A stretch of DNA of 35,203 nucleotides, from positions 1-35,203 of the forward strand of contig JAPPNJ010000021.1 in assembly GCA_028818705.1 (NCBI GenBank), in the 5' to 3' direction. Origin of the DNA: Candidatus Poribacteria bacterium. GTDB taxonomy: Bacteria; Poribacteria; WGA-4E; WGA-3G. A program made the translations under genes and the position numbers. The notes below the pieces were generated by a model. The model had not been told where the DNA came from. It saw only the letters and a program-made list of their open reading frames with translations, and did not search any database. The stretch's first letter is position 1; each line of letters starts with the position of its first letter. Below are positions 7,770 through 15,831 of this stretch, in pieces.

Positions 7770-9523
7770 TGAATCACCTCCTCCAATCCCGTTCTTAGGA
7801 GTCCTGAGAAGAGCGAATCAGGGTTGCTGACGAGTTGCCTGCGTTCCCCATATTCTTGAATCTCGCCATCCGAGAGAATCATAATATCGTCTACTTGTTG
7901 AACGGTTCCCAGACGGTGGGCAATAATGATACTCGTCCGCCCTCTCAATAAACGTTGCACGGCGCGATCAATACGTTGTTCCGTAGCGGGGTCAAGTCTG
8001 GAGGAGGGTTCATCAAGAATAACGACTCGTGGGTCCTTGAGAAAGACCCGCGCAAAGGCGAGGAGTTGTGCTTCTCCGGCAGAAAGCCCAGAGCCCTCAA
8101 GAAATGTATCAAGTCCATCAGGCAAGGATTTATACCAATCGGACAATTCCAGTTCTTCAATAACCGACAAGATATGATCGTCGGGGATTGTCTGATCAAA
8201 GAGGGTTAGGTTCTCACGGACTGTTGCATTGAAGAGTTGGACATCCTGTGTGACCATACCGATTTGGCTTCGTAAAGCCTCGAGTTGAATTTCCTCAATC
8301 GGTTTACCGCCGACCCGAATATGCCCGCGATTGGTTTCGTAGAGTCGAAACAGGAGACGGGTGATTGTGGTCTTGCCGCTACCCGTCCGTCCTAACAGCC
8401 CAAGCGACTTTCCGGGTGGCAGTTGGAACGATACATCATTCAGGACAACTTCGTCTCCGGTATAACTAAATGTGACATGATCAAAGTCGATACCGAGTGC
8501 ATCTGATCCGGGTAGATCCTCGGTTCCGTCTTCAATATTTGAGGTAACGCGATAGAGCATTTCAATCCGTTTTAATCCAGCTGTCGCTCGTTGGAGGTCG
8601 TTAATTTGACGGCTAATCATAACGAGGGGCCATCGGAGCATCGCTGTGTAGTGAAAAACGAGGAAGACAGTACCGATCGTGAAGGCACCTTCTCGGTAGA
8701 GATAGATCCCCATCCCCATTGAGAGGGCATGTCCTAATGCGAAGAGGACGCCGCTAATGGTTTGTAATACCTCACCCCATACATGCGCTTTCACAGCGCG
8801 ACCGTATACATCACGGTTGACATCGTAAAACCGATTCATTGTATAACCGACGCCACCGTTGGTGCGGAAATCTTCAATGCCCGTTAGACGCTCTTCAAGA
8901 AACCCAAATAGCCTTGAGTAGCCCTCTCGTTCAGCAGTATAGACGGGGACAGCAATGTTGCGAGTGAGATTGTAGACCGTGATAGCAACAATTACAAAAG
9001 CAGTGAGTGCGACACCGACCCGCCAATCTTCACGGGCAACCAGAATGAGGACACCAGCGAGAAATATCAGACTTCCGATCACCTGAAGTATAAATTCGGA
9101 AAAAAAGTTGGCGAGTGCCGTGGTATCACCGTCAACACGCTCGACCATTTCACCTGGGGTGTGATCGTGATGGAAAGACATATCAAGGTGCAGGCAGTGG
9201 TCGGCGAGATCCTCGCGCATCTTATTTGTGGCGCGCCACCCAACATCCTGTCCTAAATAGGAGTTGACCAACATTACCAGCTGTCTAATGAATCCGATTG
9301 CTAAGAAGATACCACCAGCAATAATGAGGTTGCGTGTCGCGCCTCCGGCTTTTGCGGTGTCAATGAAATAGCGGATAATCTGTGGGTTAACAAGGTTTAG
9401 ACCAATTCCACCAAACATGAATATAGCGAGTAAGGTGACGCGGAACCATTGCGGTTTGAGGTATTGTGAAAGTAGTGCGGCGTATTGCCGGAGGGGTACT
9501 CTTTCTAAATCAGGGTTATCCAT
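7766..9523 (-). CDS. ABC exporter subunit with degenerate signature motif (heterodimer partner 1)
   Basis: A 585-residue half-transporter with a membrane domain (about 25-320) and ATPase domain (345-580). Walker A is GRTGSGKT (378-385), Walker B is VVILDE (500-505) with the catalytic Glu505 intact, and the H-loop is H536. The signature is LSAGE (480-484) instead of LSGGQ. Because each ATP site combines Walker motifs from one subunit with the signature of the other, this protein plus the next gene gives one fully consensus site and one doubly degenerate site. That is the pattern known for asymmetric heterodimers such as TM287/288 and BmrCD. It is the first gene of a two-gene operon. Start ATG at 9523. 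Confidence 0.9.
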   Translation of the reverse strand: MDNPDLERVPLRQYAALLSQYLKPQWFRVTLLAIFMFGGIGLNLVNPQIIRYFIDTAKAGGATRNLIIAGGIFLAIGFIRQLVMLVNSYLGQDVGWRATNKMREDLADHCLHLDMSFHHDHTPGEMVERVDGDTTALANFFSEFILQVIGSLIFLAGVLILVAREDWRVGVALTAFVIVAITVYNLTRNIAVPVYTAEREGYSRLFGFLEERLTGIEDFRTNGGVGYTMNRFYDVNRDVYGRAVKAHVWGEVLQTISGVLFALGHALSMGMGIYLYREGAFTIGTVFLVFHYTAMLRWPLVMISRQINDLQRATAGLKRIEMLYRVTSNIEDGTEDLPGSDALGIDFDHVTFSYTGDEVVLNDVSFQLPPGKSLGLLGRTGSGKTTITRLLFRLYETNRGHIRVGGKPIEEIQLEALRSQIGMVTQDVQLFNATVRENLTLFDQTIPDDHILSVIEELELSDWYKSLPDGLDTFLEGSGLSAGEAQLLAFARVFLKDPRVVILDEPSSRLDPATEQRIDRAVQRLLRGRTSIIIAHRLGTVQQVDDIMILSDGEIQEYGERRQLVSNPDSLFSGLLRTGLEEVIQ

Positions 9524-9552
9524 TTATGGCTGTTTCCAGTGATATAAGACCC

Positions 9553-9730
9553 GCGAGGTTAGATGAAGTTTCAGAAAACAATTCGGTAATAGACGGGCAA
9601 TAATGCACTTCGCATTTGGGCGTGTACGCCGCAGAATTGCCCTACTACAAACGGTTCTGTTCGTAGTAGTGCGATTTATCGCACGTTCAGAAATTACCGA
9701 ATTAATAAATTAATCTTCTTGAAACCTCGC
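9553..9730. repeat. Multi-level nested palindrome (hairpins within hairpin loops)
   Basis: Outer stem GCGAGGTT (9553-9560) pairs with AACCTCGC (9723-9730). Inside it AATTCGGTAAT (9580-9590) pairs perfectly with ATTACCGAATT (9693-9703). Inside that are three branches. First, GGGCAAT (9595-9601) with ATTGCCC (9636-9642), whose loop holds two more hairpins (AATGC/GCATT and GGCGT/ACGCC). Second, TACTAC (9643-9648) with GTAGTA (9663-9668). Third, GTGCGA (9669-9674) with TCGCAC (9679-9684). It fills the gap between the LamG gene and the ABC exporter. Confidence 0.85.
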
Positions 9731-9752
9731 CTACCGAGTGTGGAATTTTGTT

Positions 9753-10508
9753 CTAATCCCTTTTGAGTGATGCCCAAGTGATGGCGAGTTTCCCGGCACT
9801 CTCGACAGGTAGCCCGATAGTCGCTAACCTTTTGATGTCATCGTCGTTCAAGGCGCGATCATAAATCATTACTTCGTCGATTAACCCTTTGAAATATCTG
9901 GCACCACAGCATTCATCCCAGCCGAATTTCAGGTTGATGACCGTCTGCTCAATATGCCCAATGTCATTTATCTTAGCATCAAGTTTGTCCGAATCTTTGT
10001 GATAAATGTAACTGGTTGCCTTATCGGGGTCGATTGCTATCGCCGCCAGTGCCCATTTATCTTTAGGAATGTCTGATGCCCCTTGCCAGCCCCACGTCTG
10101 CGCGGAGTTATTGTTCCAGACGTAGGTGAGAGTGTTACCTGCCGAGACCCCCATCCAGAACGGGGTTCCACCTCGCCCAACGACAATGCCTGACCAGTCT
10201 ATTGTCTTCCAACCATTGATTCGGGCAATTACTGTGATCGTGTCTGTCTTTAATTCAAACGAATTATCAACGACAACGTGTCCGCCACCACCATCGACTT
10301 CAACGGCACCATTCACCCAACCGTTGTCAGACCATACTGCGCCCTTCTCCAATTTGGCATCATTGCCGTTTCCTGACTCGTCTTTTCCATTACCATCAAG
10401 GGGCCAGTAGCCGACAATGCCTTCATTCAAATCTTGCGCCGATATACCTATAGCGCAAAAAGAAAAAACAACTGTCAAAACCATAATAACTCGTATTTTA
10501 TGTGCCAC
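9753..10508 (-). CDS. Secreted LamG / concanavalin A-like lectin domain protein
   Basis: A 251-residue exported protein. Residues 1-24 (KIRVIMVLTVVFSFCAIGISA) form a signal peptide, with likely cleavage after ISA. The rest is one LamG/concanavalin A-like jelly-roll domain: the opening GYWPLDGNGKDESGNGNDA, the middle WSGIVVGRGGTPFWMG and the closing FKGLIDEVMIYDRALNDDDI are typical of the LamG-like family. Such domains bind sugars or proteins outside the cell. No catalytic domain is attached, so it is probably a binding or structural protein. The start is GTG, set by AAGGAGG 6 nt upstream. A strong promoter precedes it at 10573-10601. It appears to be transcribed alone. Confidence 0.85.
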   Translation of the reverse strand: MAHKIRVIMVLTVVFSFCAIGISAQDLNEGIVGYWPLDGNGKDESGNGNDAKLEKGAVWSDNGWVNGAVEVDGGGGHVVVDNSFELKTDTITVIARINGWKTIDWSGIVVGRGGTPFWMGVSAGNTLTYVWNNNSAQTWGWQGASDIPKDKWALAAIAIDPDKATSYIYHKDSDKLDAKINDIGHIEQTVINLKFGWDECCGARYFKGLIDEVMIYDRALNDDDIKRLATIGLPVESAGKLAITWASLKRD

Positions 10509-10572
10509 TCCAAGCCTCCTTACAAATTATAGCGTGGTTTGATCCGCAACAAAGCATTGTGAATTATCGGGC

Positions 10573-10601
10573 ATTATAGCATGAAATTGGAATTGCGTCA
10601 A
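10573..10601 (-). promoter_or_regulatory. Sigma-70-type promoter for the LamG gene
   Basis: On the minus strand TTGACG (10596-10601), a 17-nt spacer and a perfect TATAAT (10573-10578). This would give a 5' leader of roughly 60 nt. A second TATAAT (10526-10531) is too close to the ribosome site to be the main promoter. Confidence 0.7.
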
Positions 10602-10638
10602 GGATTTTTAATGGTTGTTGGCGGTTAGCAGTCAGAAG

Positions 10639-10778
10639 AGTCGCGAGCATGAAGAAACACCCAAGCAAAAACACTCGCTCCTACAGGAAGGGTGTCACTG
10701 CGCTTGTGGACGGCGTGGCACGGGACAGTCGCGAGCATAAAGAAACACCCAAGCAAAAACACTCGCTCCTACAGGAAG
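10639..10778. repeat. Pair of 52-bp direct repeats (hairpin family with enlarged loop)
   Basis: 10639-10690 and 10727-10778 agree at 51 of 52 positions by eye. Each begins AGTCGCGAG and ends CTCGCTCCTACAGGAAG. GCGAG and CTCGC form the stem, and about 26 nt of unrelated sequence fill the loop. The ends match the simple hairpin at 17417-17446. Confidence 0.85.
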
Positions 10779-10830
10779 AGTAGAAGCTGAGGGCATCGGA
10801 ATTTAGAAATCCTTCCTACAAGAGATCAGA

Positions 10831-10859
10831 TTGACAAATTTGGGCGGATGGTATACACT
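10831..10859 (+). promoter_or_regulatory. Promoter of coaE, predicting a leaderless transcript
   Basis: A perfect TTGACA (10831-10836), a 17-nt spacer and TACACT (10854-10859). Transcription would begin at or next to the A of the coaE ATG at 10867. There is no clear ribosome binding site before that ATG. Confidence 0.55.
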
Positions 10860-10866
10860 TGATGGC

Positions 10867-11520
10867 ATGAACACTGAAAAACACCGCGAACGCGGTATCA
10901 TTGTTGGAATAACAGGCGGTATTGCTTGTGGGAAGACAACTGTTTCAGACCTGCTCGCCGCAAAAGGGGCAATTCCGATCAATGCTGATGAAATCGGACA
11001 TCAACTTCTCAAAGCGGACAGTCCGGTTATCAACTTACTGACTGAAGCATTTGGAAAGGAGATACTCGAAGATAGCGGAGATGTCAGTCGAAAAAAATTG
11101 GGGGCTATTGTCTTCAACGACAAGGCTGCCCGGAAACGACTGAATAGTATCCTGCATCCGTTGATTATCCAGCGTTCACGCGCACGTGCACGCCAACTCG
11201 TCTCAGAAGATCCACATTGTATTGTCCTGCTTGATGCACCGCTCCTCATCGAAGCGGGTGCCTACGATACTGTTGATTTGATTGTTGTTGTGACAGCGTC
11301 TGCAAAGACGCAATTAAAACGCACGTTGGAACGGAGTATCGCTCAAGGTAGACCTCTTACGGAAAGCGAGATCCAAGCGCGGATTGACGCACAGATGCCG
11401 CTGACAGAAAAAGTTAAATACGCTGATGTTGTTATAGAAAACGAAGGGACGCCTGTGGAACTTCAGGGACAAGTGGATACGCTTTGGGAGGAACTTCAGG
11501 GGCGTGTCGGAGTGCTATAG
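10867..11520 (+). CDS. coaE: Dephospho-CoA kinase
   Basis: This 217-residue enzyme phosphorylates the 3'-hydroxyl of dephospho-CoA with ATP, the last step of coenzyme A synthesis, in the cytoplasm. The P-loop is GGIACGKT (17-24). The conserved coaE features follow: INADEIGHQLL, the RKKLGAIVFND segment, the ILHPLI motif and the DAPLLIEAG segment that closes over the substrate. Length fits the family (about 200-220). I chose ATG 10867 because upstream in-frame starts overlap the -35 box. The downstream dioxygenase starts 2 nt after the stop, so the two are probably co-transcribed. Confidence 0.93.
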   Translation: MNTEKHRERGIIVGITGGIACGKTTVSDLLAAKGAIPINADEIGHQLLKADSPVINLLTEAFGKEILEDSGDVSRKKLGAIVFNDKAARKRLNSILHPLIIQRSRARARQLVSEDPHCIVLLDAPLLIEAGAYDTVDLIVVVTASAKTQLKRTLERSIAQGRPLTESEIQARIDAQMPLTEKVKYADVVIENEGTPVELQGQVDTLWEELQGRVGVL

Positions 11521-11522
11521 AG

Positions 11523-12455
11523 ATGACATTGAATAAACCGAAAAAAATCCCAATGGGAACTCCTTTTGAATTTGGTGAACATCGTTTTCATTTTGGCGAG
11601 GAGGTAGTCGAATTAGCAGATTCCAGCCCACTTCTGAGTAATCTCGATGCGTTGCACAGAAAGATGCGTGAGGATGGATATCTTTTTATTCGAGGTTTCC
11701 ATCCGCGGGAGCACGCTGAGAAAGCTGCATGTTGGACCTTGCAAGCCATTGCGCAAAGCGGTGGGTTAAAGCCGAATACTCCAGTTGAAGAGGGTATCAT
11801 CGGCGAAACGAATCAGTCATTTAGCTTCTTTCGGCAAACTGACGTGGCTCACGCTAAACCGATTCTTGATGTTGTGGATAGCCAGCGAACAATGCAGTTC
11901 TACAAAGAATTTCTCGGTGGTCCAATCATTACGTTTGACAAACGATGGCTTCGCTGCATGGCGAAAGGGGGACACAATCATTTTCACTACGACAGCGTTT
12001 ACGTTGGGCGCGGCACACAGAACCGGTACACAATGTGGAGCGCATTGACGGACATTGGCTTGGAAAATGGGCCGCTTGTCATCTGTCTCGGCTCCCATCA
12101 GCACAATCGATTAAAGCTCACCTACGGCGCGACCGACACAGACCGCGATTTGACGGAAGCGGTGTTTAGCACCGATCCACGCGAGATGGTTGAGAAATTC
12201 GGATTCAAGTTGGCAACAGCGCATTTTCAGCCGGGTGACGTTATTATTTTTGGGCTTTATATGATGCACAGCAGTGCACCTAATCGCTCTAACCGCTATC
12301 GTATCAGCATCGACACGCGATACCAGCTTGCTGGTGCAGAGAAGGACAACCGCTTCTTTTTCCGTGAAGATGGCACTTGGCTTGGTAATTATTACAACAA
12401 AGGCGTGAGTTACAGACCGATAGAGGAACTCCGTCGCGAATGGAGATTGGAATAG
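11523..12455 (+). CDS. Phytanoyl-CoA dioxygenase (PhyH) family Fe(II)/2-oxoglutarate oxygenase
   Basis: A 310-residue non-haem iron oxygenase of the PhyH family, which couples 2-oxoglutarate oxidation to hydroxylation of a small molecule. The double-stranded beta-helix supplies the iron ligands H155 and D157 (HNHFHYDSVYV) and H249 (MMHSSAPN). An Arg at about 258-260 (SNRYRIS) should hold 2-oxoglutarate. The substrate cannot be read from sequence; the family is much expanded in environmental bacteria of this type. The ATG at 11523 is preferred, with GGAG about 10 nt upstream inside the end of coaE. The only in-frame alternative (TTG 11484) would overlap coaE by 37 nt. Pairing with coaE is probably only operonic. 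Confidence 0.85.
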   Translation: MTLNKPKKIPMGTPFEFGEHRFHFGEEVVELADSSPLLSNLDALHRKMREDGYLFIRGFHPREHAEKAACWTLQAIAQSGGLKPNTPVEEGIIGETNQSFSFFRQTDVAHAKPILDVVDSQRTMQFYKEFLGGPIITFDKRWLRCMAKGGHNHFHYDSVYVGRGTQNRYTMWSALTDIGLENGPLVICLGSHQHNRLKLTYGATDTDRDLTEAVFSTDPREMVEKFGFKLATAHFQPGDVIIFGLYMMHSSAPNRSNRYRISIDTRYQLAGAEKDNRFFFREDGTWLGNYYNKGVSYRPIEELRREWRLE

Positions 12456-12560
12456 TACTATTAGCTCACCGCTTATCGTCTATCGCGATTAGCAATTCGC
12501 TGTTCGCAATTCGTCTATAGTGGTTCGCTATTTGCTATTAGCGATTGCTATCTGCTATCT
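12456..12560 (+). repeat. Heptad tandem repeat array, about 15 units, starting right after a stop codon
   Basis: From the base after the TAG of the dioxygenase gene the sequence can be read as about 15 units of 7 nt with no phase break, for example CGCGATT, AGCAATT, CGCTATT, AGCGATT. The unit is degenerate, near CGCTATT. The rest of the gap to 12640 shows nothing beyond the ribosome site of the next gene. Confidence 0.7.
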
Positions 12561-12640
12561 GCGGAGCAGTATTGTATTATCAAACTCACATTCTATGGAA
12601 AAACATTACCCAATGGAATAGGGTCAGAAGGGAGATTTGT

Positions 12641-14275
12641 ATGGTTTACAAGCAATGGAATATTGCGATTTTAATCGTCACCTTGATTTTTTATTGGATT
12701 GGAAACAGTGTAGCCGTAAATACAACCGCGACTGGCACTGTATATTTAGATACAAACAGAAACCAAGTGAAGGACGAGAATGAGAAGGGACTGCCTGAAA
12801 TTCGCGTCTCTAATGGACAAGATGTTGTAAAAACGGACGCTAATGGGCAATACTCGCTTGCAGTCAGTGATGACACCATTCTCTTTGTCATTAAGCCGCG
12901 TGGGTTCATGACCCCGGTTGATGAGAATCGTCTTCCGAAATTTTATTACGTTCACAAACCACACGGTTCACCAGAAGGTCTGAAGTATGCCGGTGTCGCA
13001 CCAACGGGTCCATTACCAGCATCGATTGATTTTCCGCTCACTGAACAGTCTGAAGCTGATACTTTCAAGGTCCTTGTTTTTGGGGATACACAACCTTACA
13101 ATATGCAAGAAATCGAGTGGTTAGCACATGATGTAATTGAAGAAGTTATTGGAATTGATGCGGTGTTTGGAATCAGTCTTGGCGATTTGGTAGGGGACGA
13201 TTTAAACTTATTCCACCCACTCAACGAAGTGATGGCCACCGTTGGGATACCGTGGTACAACGTCCACGGTAACCATGATATGAATTTTCTTGCTACAGAT
13301 GATCGGTACGCCGATGAGACATTCGAACGTGTTTATGGTCCGGCGTGCTATTCATTTGATTGGGGAGCTGTCCACTTCATCAACATTGATAATGTGTACT
13401 TTTACCAAAATGAGGAGCAGAAACCTCGGTACTCGAGTGAGGTGGGAGAACAGCAATTGACGTTCATTCGCAACGACCTTGCTTTTGTGCCGAAAGATCA
13501 ACTTGTCGTTATCTCTCTACATATTCCGTTGACCGAGATGCAGGATGTGAAGAAATTGATGAATCTACTCGGCGATCGACCCTATACATTATCCCTGTCA
13601 GCACATACTCACTTTCAACGGGACGACTTCGTCGGACCGAATCACGGTTGGCATGGAAACGACGCACATCATCACCACAATCACGCAACTACATCAGGCA
13701 GTTGGTGGACTGGCGCGCTTGATGAAGTAGGTATTCCGCACACAACCATGCGGGATGGTGCTCCGAACGGGTATGGCATCTTCACATTCAGTGGAAATCA
13801 ATACTCAATTCGGTTTAAAGCTGCCCGTCGTCCAGCGGATTATCAGATGAACATCTGGGCCCCATGGGCAGTTGCGTCAACAGAAACTGGTGAAACAGAT
13901 GTCATCGTTAACATTTTTGGCGGTACCGAACGCTCAACGGTTGAGATGCGTCTGGGTGAAGTCGGGGGATGGGAGCCGATGACCTATGCACCTCAGGAAG
14001 ACCCATTCTATAAACGGATCAAGGCACGGGATGATACCAACCAACTTGAGCGGAAAATGCATATTGCCCTTCGAGAAGCAATAAAGTTAGAGTTGAAGGA
14101 AGACAGCGAACTGCCACAACGGGGGCGTGGGCTTAGCAATATTGTAAAATCATCGCACATCTGGCAAGCCAAACTTCCAGCGAATGCCCACAAAGGCACC
14201 CACGTTATCTATGTCCGTACAACTGATATGTTTGGTCAAACTTTCACAGGGCGCCGAATCATCCGAGTGCAGTAG
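12641..14275 (+). CDS. Secreted calcineurin-like metallophosphoesterase with Ig-like N-domain
   Basis: A 544-residue exported phosphoesterase. Residues 1-28 (WNIAILIVTLIFYWIGNSVA) look like a signal peptide or anchor. Residues 30-90 form an SdrD-B/carboxypeptidase-regulatory-like domain (GTVYLDTNRNQVKDENEKGL). The metallophosphoesterase core carries the dimetal motifs GDTQ (148-151), GDLVGD (181-186), GNHD (210-213), LH (293-294) and AHTH (321-324). The first motif has Gln where His is common. A histidine cluster HHHHNH (343-348) follows the last motif and may bind metal. The C-terminal 150 residues form a further beta domain, as in MetallophosN/C proteins. It probably removes phosphate from extracellular phosphoesters. 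The start is set by AAGGGAG upstream of ATG 12641. Confidence 0.88.
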   Translation: MVYKQWNIAILIVTLIFYWIGNSVAVNTTATGTVYLDTNRNQVKDENEKGLPEIRVSNGQDVVKTDANGQYSLAVSDDTILFVIKPRGFMTPVDENRLPKFYYVHKPHGSPEGLKYAGVAPTGPLPASIDFPLTEQSEADTFKVLVFGDTQPYNMQEIEWLAHDVIEEVIGIDAVFGISLGDLVGDDLNLFHPLNEVMATVGIPWYNVHGNHDMNFLATDDRYADETFERVYGPACYSFDWGAVHFINIDNVYFYQNEEQKPRYSSEVGEQQLTFIRNDLAFVPKDQLVVISLHIPLTEMQDVKKLMNLLGDRPYTLSLSAHTHFQRDDFVGPNHGWHGNDAHHHHNHATTSGSWWTGALDEVGIPHTTMRDGAPNGYGIFTFSGNQYSIRFKAARRPADYQMNIWAPWAVASTETGETDVIVNIFGGTERSTVEMRLGEVGGWEPMTYAPQEDPFYKRIKARDDTNQLERKMHIALREAIKLELKEDSELPQRGRGLSNIVKSSHIWQAKLPANAHKGTHVIYVRTTDMFGQTFTGRRIIRVQ

Positions 14276-14300
14276 CAAAGTTATATTTTTTGAGTAAGGC

Positions 14301-14330
14301 AGTCGCGATTCGGAGATCGCTCCTACAGCA
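14301..14330. repeat. Palindromic repeat with TCCTACAG tail
   Basis: GCGATT (14305-14310) pairs with GATCGC (14315-14320), including one G-T pair, and TCCTACAG follows. It is a member of the same family as 17417-17446 and 17452-17482. Confidence 0.65.
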
Positions 14331-14350
14331 ATAGGTTAGCATCGAAGATC

Positions 14351-14376
14351 GGCGAGGTTGGAAACCTCGCCTAACA
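14351..14376. repeat. Palindromic repeat, perfect GGCGAGGTT member
   Basis: GGCGAGGTT (14351-14359) pairs perfectly with AACCTCGCC (14363-14371) around a GGA loop. The tail is TAACA. Confidence 0.75.
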
Positions 14377-14396
14377 TCCTAAGGGAAATCAGAAAA

Positions 14397-14636
14397 GTCG
14401 GGATTTGGAAAGAATCAGAATCAAAATCAACTGTATGAATGCTATAAAGCATTCAAAATCAGAATCAAATCAACTGTATGAATGCCTTAATGGCATTCAC
14501 CGGGTATGAAGCCTATAAAGGCTTTACCGGGGTATGAAGCCCGTGTGGTAATCAGAATCAACGGTATGAAGTCCGTGTGGACTTCACCGGGTATGAATGC
14601 CCTAAGGCATTCCCCGTCCCCGCCTCCTACAGAAGA
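14397..14636. repeat. Array of six small hairpins between the halves of another repeat
   Basis: Stems of 7-8 bp occur at 14436-14455, 14479-14499, 14507-14526, 14567-14586 and 14595-14612. A broken copy lies at about 14534-14547. Units are separated by ACCGGGTA or AATCAGAATCAA-type spacers. The array starts after AGTCGGGATTTGGAAA (14397-14412), the 5' half of a TCCTACAG-family hairpin. It is followed by TCCTACAGAAG (about 14626-14636), that family's tail. Confidence 0.8.
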
Positions 14637-14637
14637 A

Positions 14638-15711
14638 CTAATCCCAGAGGCGATTGATGGCGCTTGCTTTGATAACGCAGTAAACCTCTAAACCTTCTCT
14701 CAACCGTAACTGCTCCCGCGCACTGTGTGTGATTTTTACGGCGAGGTGCTGCTTTTCAATGAGAATAGATAACCAAGTTCGTTCGCGCTTGACATCAAGA
14801 TGCTGAATTGTGCCGCGCAACATGTTGCGGGCGCTAATCGGGAGATTTGGTTCAAGCGAAATGATAATGTCCTCAGCACGGATAGCAACCGCCACGCTCT
14901 CACCGACTTCTATCTCAGTGTAAGGAATCACAAGAGATTGGTTTCCAATCTTCAAGGTAGTCACACCGAGTGCCTCGTCCGAAATTGTCCCCGGCAAAAA
15001 TAGAATATTTTCGACACCGGTCAATTGTGCGATAGGCATTGCGGAAGGGGCAGTTAGCAACCCGTGTGGTTCCCCACTTGCCATAATTTCGCCATCAGCG
15101 ATCAGGAAAGCCTCGTCAGCGAGCGCCATCGCCTCGGAAAAGACGTGGGTAACATACAGAATTGGTATTTCAAAAGCGTCTTTAACGTGGTGCAGATACG
15201 GGATAATTCGATCTTTTAGCGCACCATCAAGTGCAGCAAGCGGTTCATCCATGAGGAGCATCCGCGGTTCCATAGCGAGTGCCCGCGCGATTGCAACCCG
15301 CTGACGTTGACCGCCAGAGAGCTGCTTCGGATACCGTTGGAGGAGCTCGGAAATCTCAAGTACATCTATCGCTTCCGAAGATTTTCGTGAATTCGGCCGT
15401 CCATATCGGATGTTCTGGGCAACGGTGAGATGTGGAAATAGATAGCCCTCTTGAAAAATGTAGCCGAACCGCCGTTTTTCAGGGGGTAGATTAATTTTTG
15501 AGGTGGATGCGAAAAGTATCTCGTCTCCAAAAACGATCTCACCTTCATCAGGTGTCAGTATGCCGCTGATGCAATTGAGAAGTGTGCTTTTCCCACTCCC
15601 AGATACACCTAAAAATGCCGAAACCTTCTCTTCCAGTGCGCAATCGACTGCTAAGGTGAAACTACCGAGGCTTTTACGAAAATTGAGTTTGATTTTGGGA
15701 CTATCTGCCAT
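14638..15711 (-). CDS. modC: Molybdate ABC transporter ATP-binding protein ModC
   Basis: The 357-residue ATPase that drives molybdate import through ModB. Walker A is GVSGSGKST (35-43), the Q-loop is IFQEGYLFPHLTV, the signature is LSGGQRQRVAIARAL, Walker B is MLLMDEPLAALD and the switch His is in VTHVFSEAMAL. From about residue 285 (SARNMLRGTI) to the end there is a Mop/TOBE domain, typical of ModC and able to bind molybdate. No obvious strong ribosome site precedes the ATG. A tiny acidic ORF ends 11 nt upstream, so coupling to it or to readthrough from modB is possible. It is the last gene of modABC; sulfate or tungstate importers are less likely. Confidence 0.9.
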   Translation of the reverse strand: MADSPKIKLNFRKSLGSFTLAVDCALEEKVSAFLGVSGSGKSTLLNCISGILTPDEGEIVFGDEILFASTSKINLPPEKRRFGYIFQEGYLFPHLTVAQNIRYGRPNSRKSSEAIDVLEISELLQRYPKQLSGGQRQRVAIARALAMEPRMLLMDEPLAALDGALKDRIIPYLHHVKDAFEIPILYVTHVFSEAMALADEAFLIADGEIMASGEPHGLLTAPSAMPIAQLTGVENILFLPGTISDEALGVTTLKIGNQSLVIPYTEIEVGESVAVAIRAEDIIISLEPNLPISARNMLRGTIQHLDVKRERTWLSILIEKQHLAVKITHSAREQLRLREGLEVYCVIKASAINRLWD

Positions 15712-15722
15712 AGCAAGACCTA

Positions 15723-15788
15723 TTACTCAAATCCGCCACTATCGTCAAACCCACCATCATCCATGAGGTTATCGTCATCAGAAGCCAT
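15723..15788 (-). CDS. Possible 21-residue acidic peptide between modB and modC
   Basis: An ATG frame on the minus strand encodes MASDDDNLMDDGGFDDSGG followed by FE and a TAA, 11 nt before the modC start. Eight of 21 residues are Asp or Glu, and GGF(D/E) occurs twice. No convincing ribosome site is visible. It could be a small protein, a coupling leader for modC, or chance. I do not recognise it. Confidence 0.3.
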   Translation of the reverse strand: MASDDDNLMDDGGFDDSGGFE

Positions 15789-15800
15789 ATCATGAGATAT

Positions 15801-15831
15801 GTCAGGATTCGGAGATCCCTTCTACAGGAGA
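15801..15831. repeat. Palindromic repeat with CTACAGGAG tail inside the mod operon
   Basis: GGATTC (15805-15810) and AGATCC (15813-15818) form the stem, and CTTCTACAGGAG follows. It lies in the 134-nt modB-modC gap and may affect relative expression of ModC. Confidence 0.6.

Larger units (their letters stand above)
10509..10830. other. Gene-free stretch: LamG promoter, heptads and two long repeats
   Basis: No coding frame is credible here. The stretch holds the LamG promoter (10573-10601), three heptads TGGTTGT, TGGCGGT, TAGCAGT (10612-10632), two copies of a 52-bp repeat, and a decayed hairpin with the tail TCCTACA (10796-10824). Confidence 0.6.

Noticed and set aside
10639..10778. CRISPR array
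   Set aside because: Only two copies, with a 36-nt gap, and each copy is a hairpin with an enlarged loop. No cas genes are in the window.
10831..10866. Longer TTG start for coaE
   Set aside because: The codons would overlap a perfect -35 box and the extra residues do not match the coaE N-terminus.
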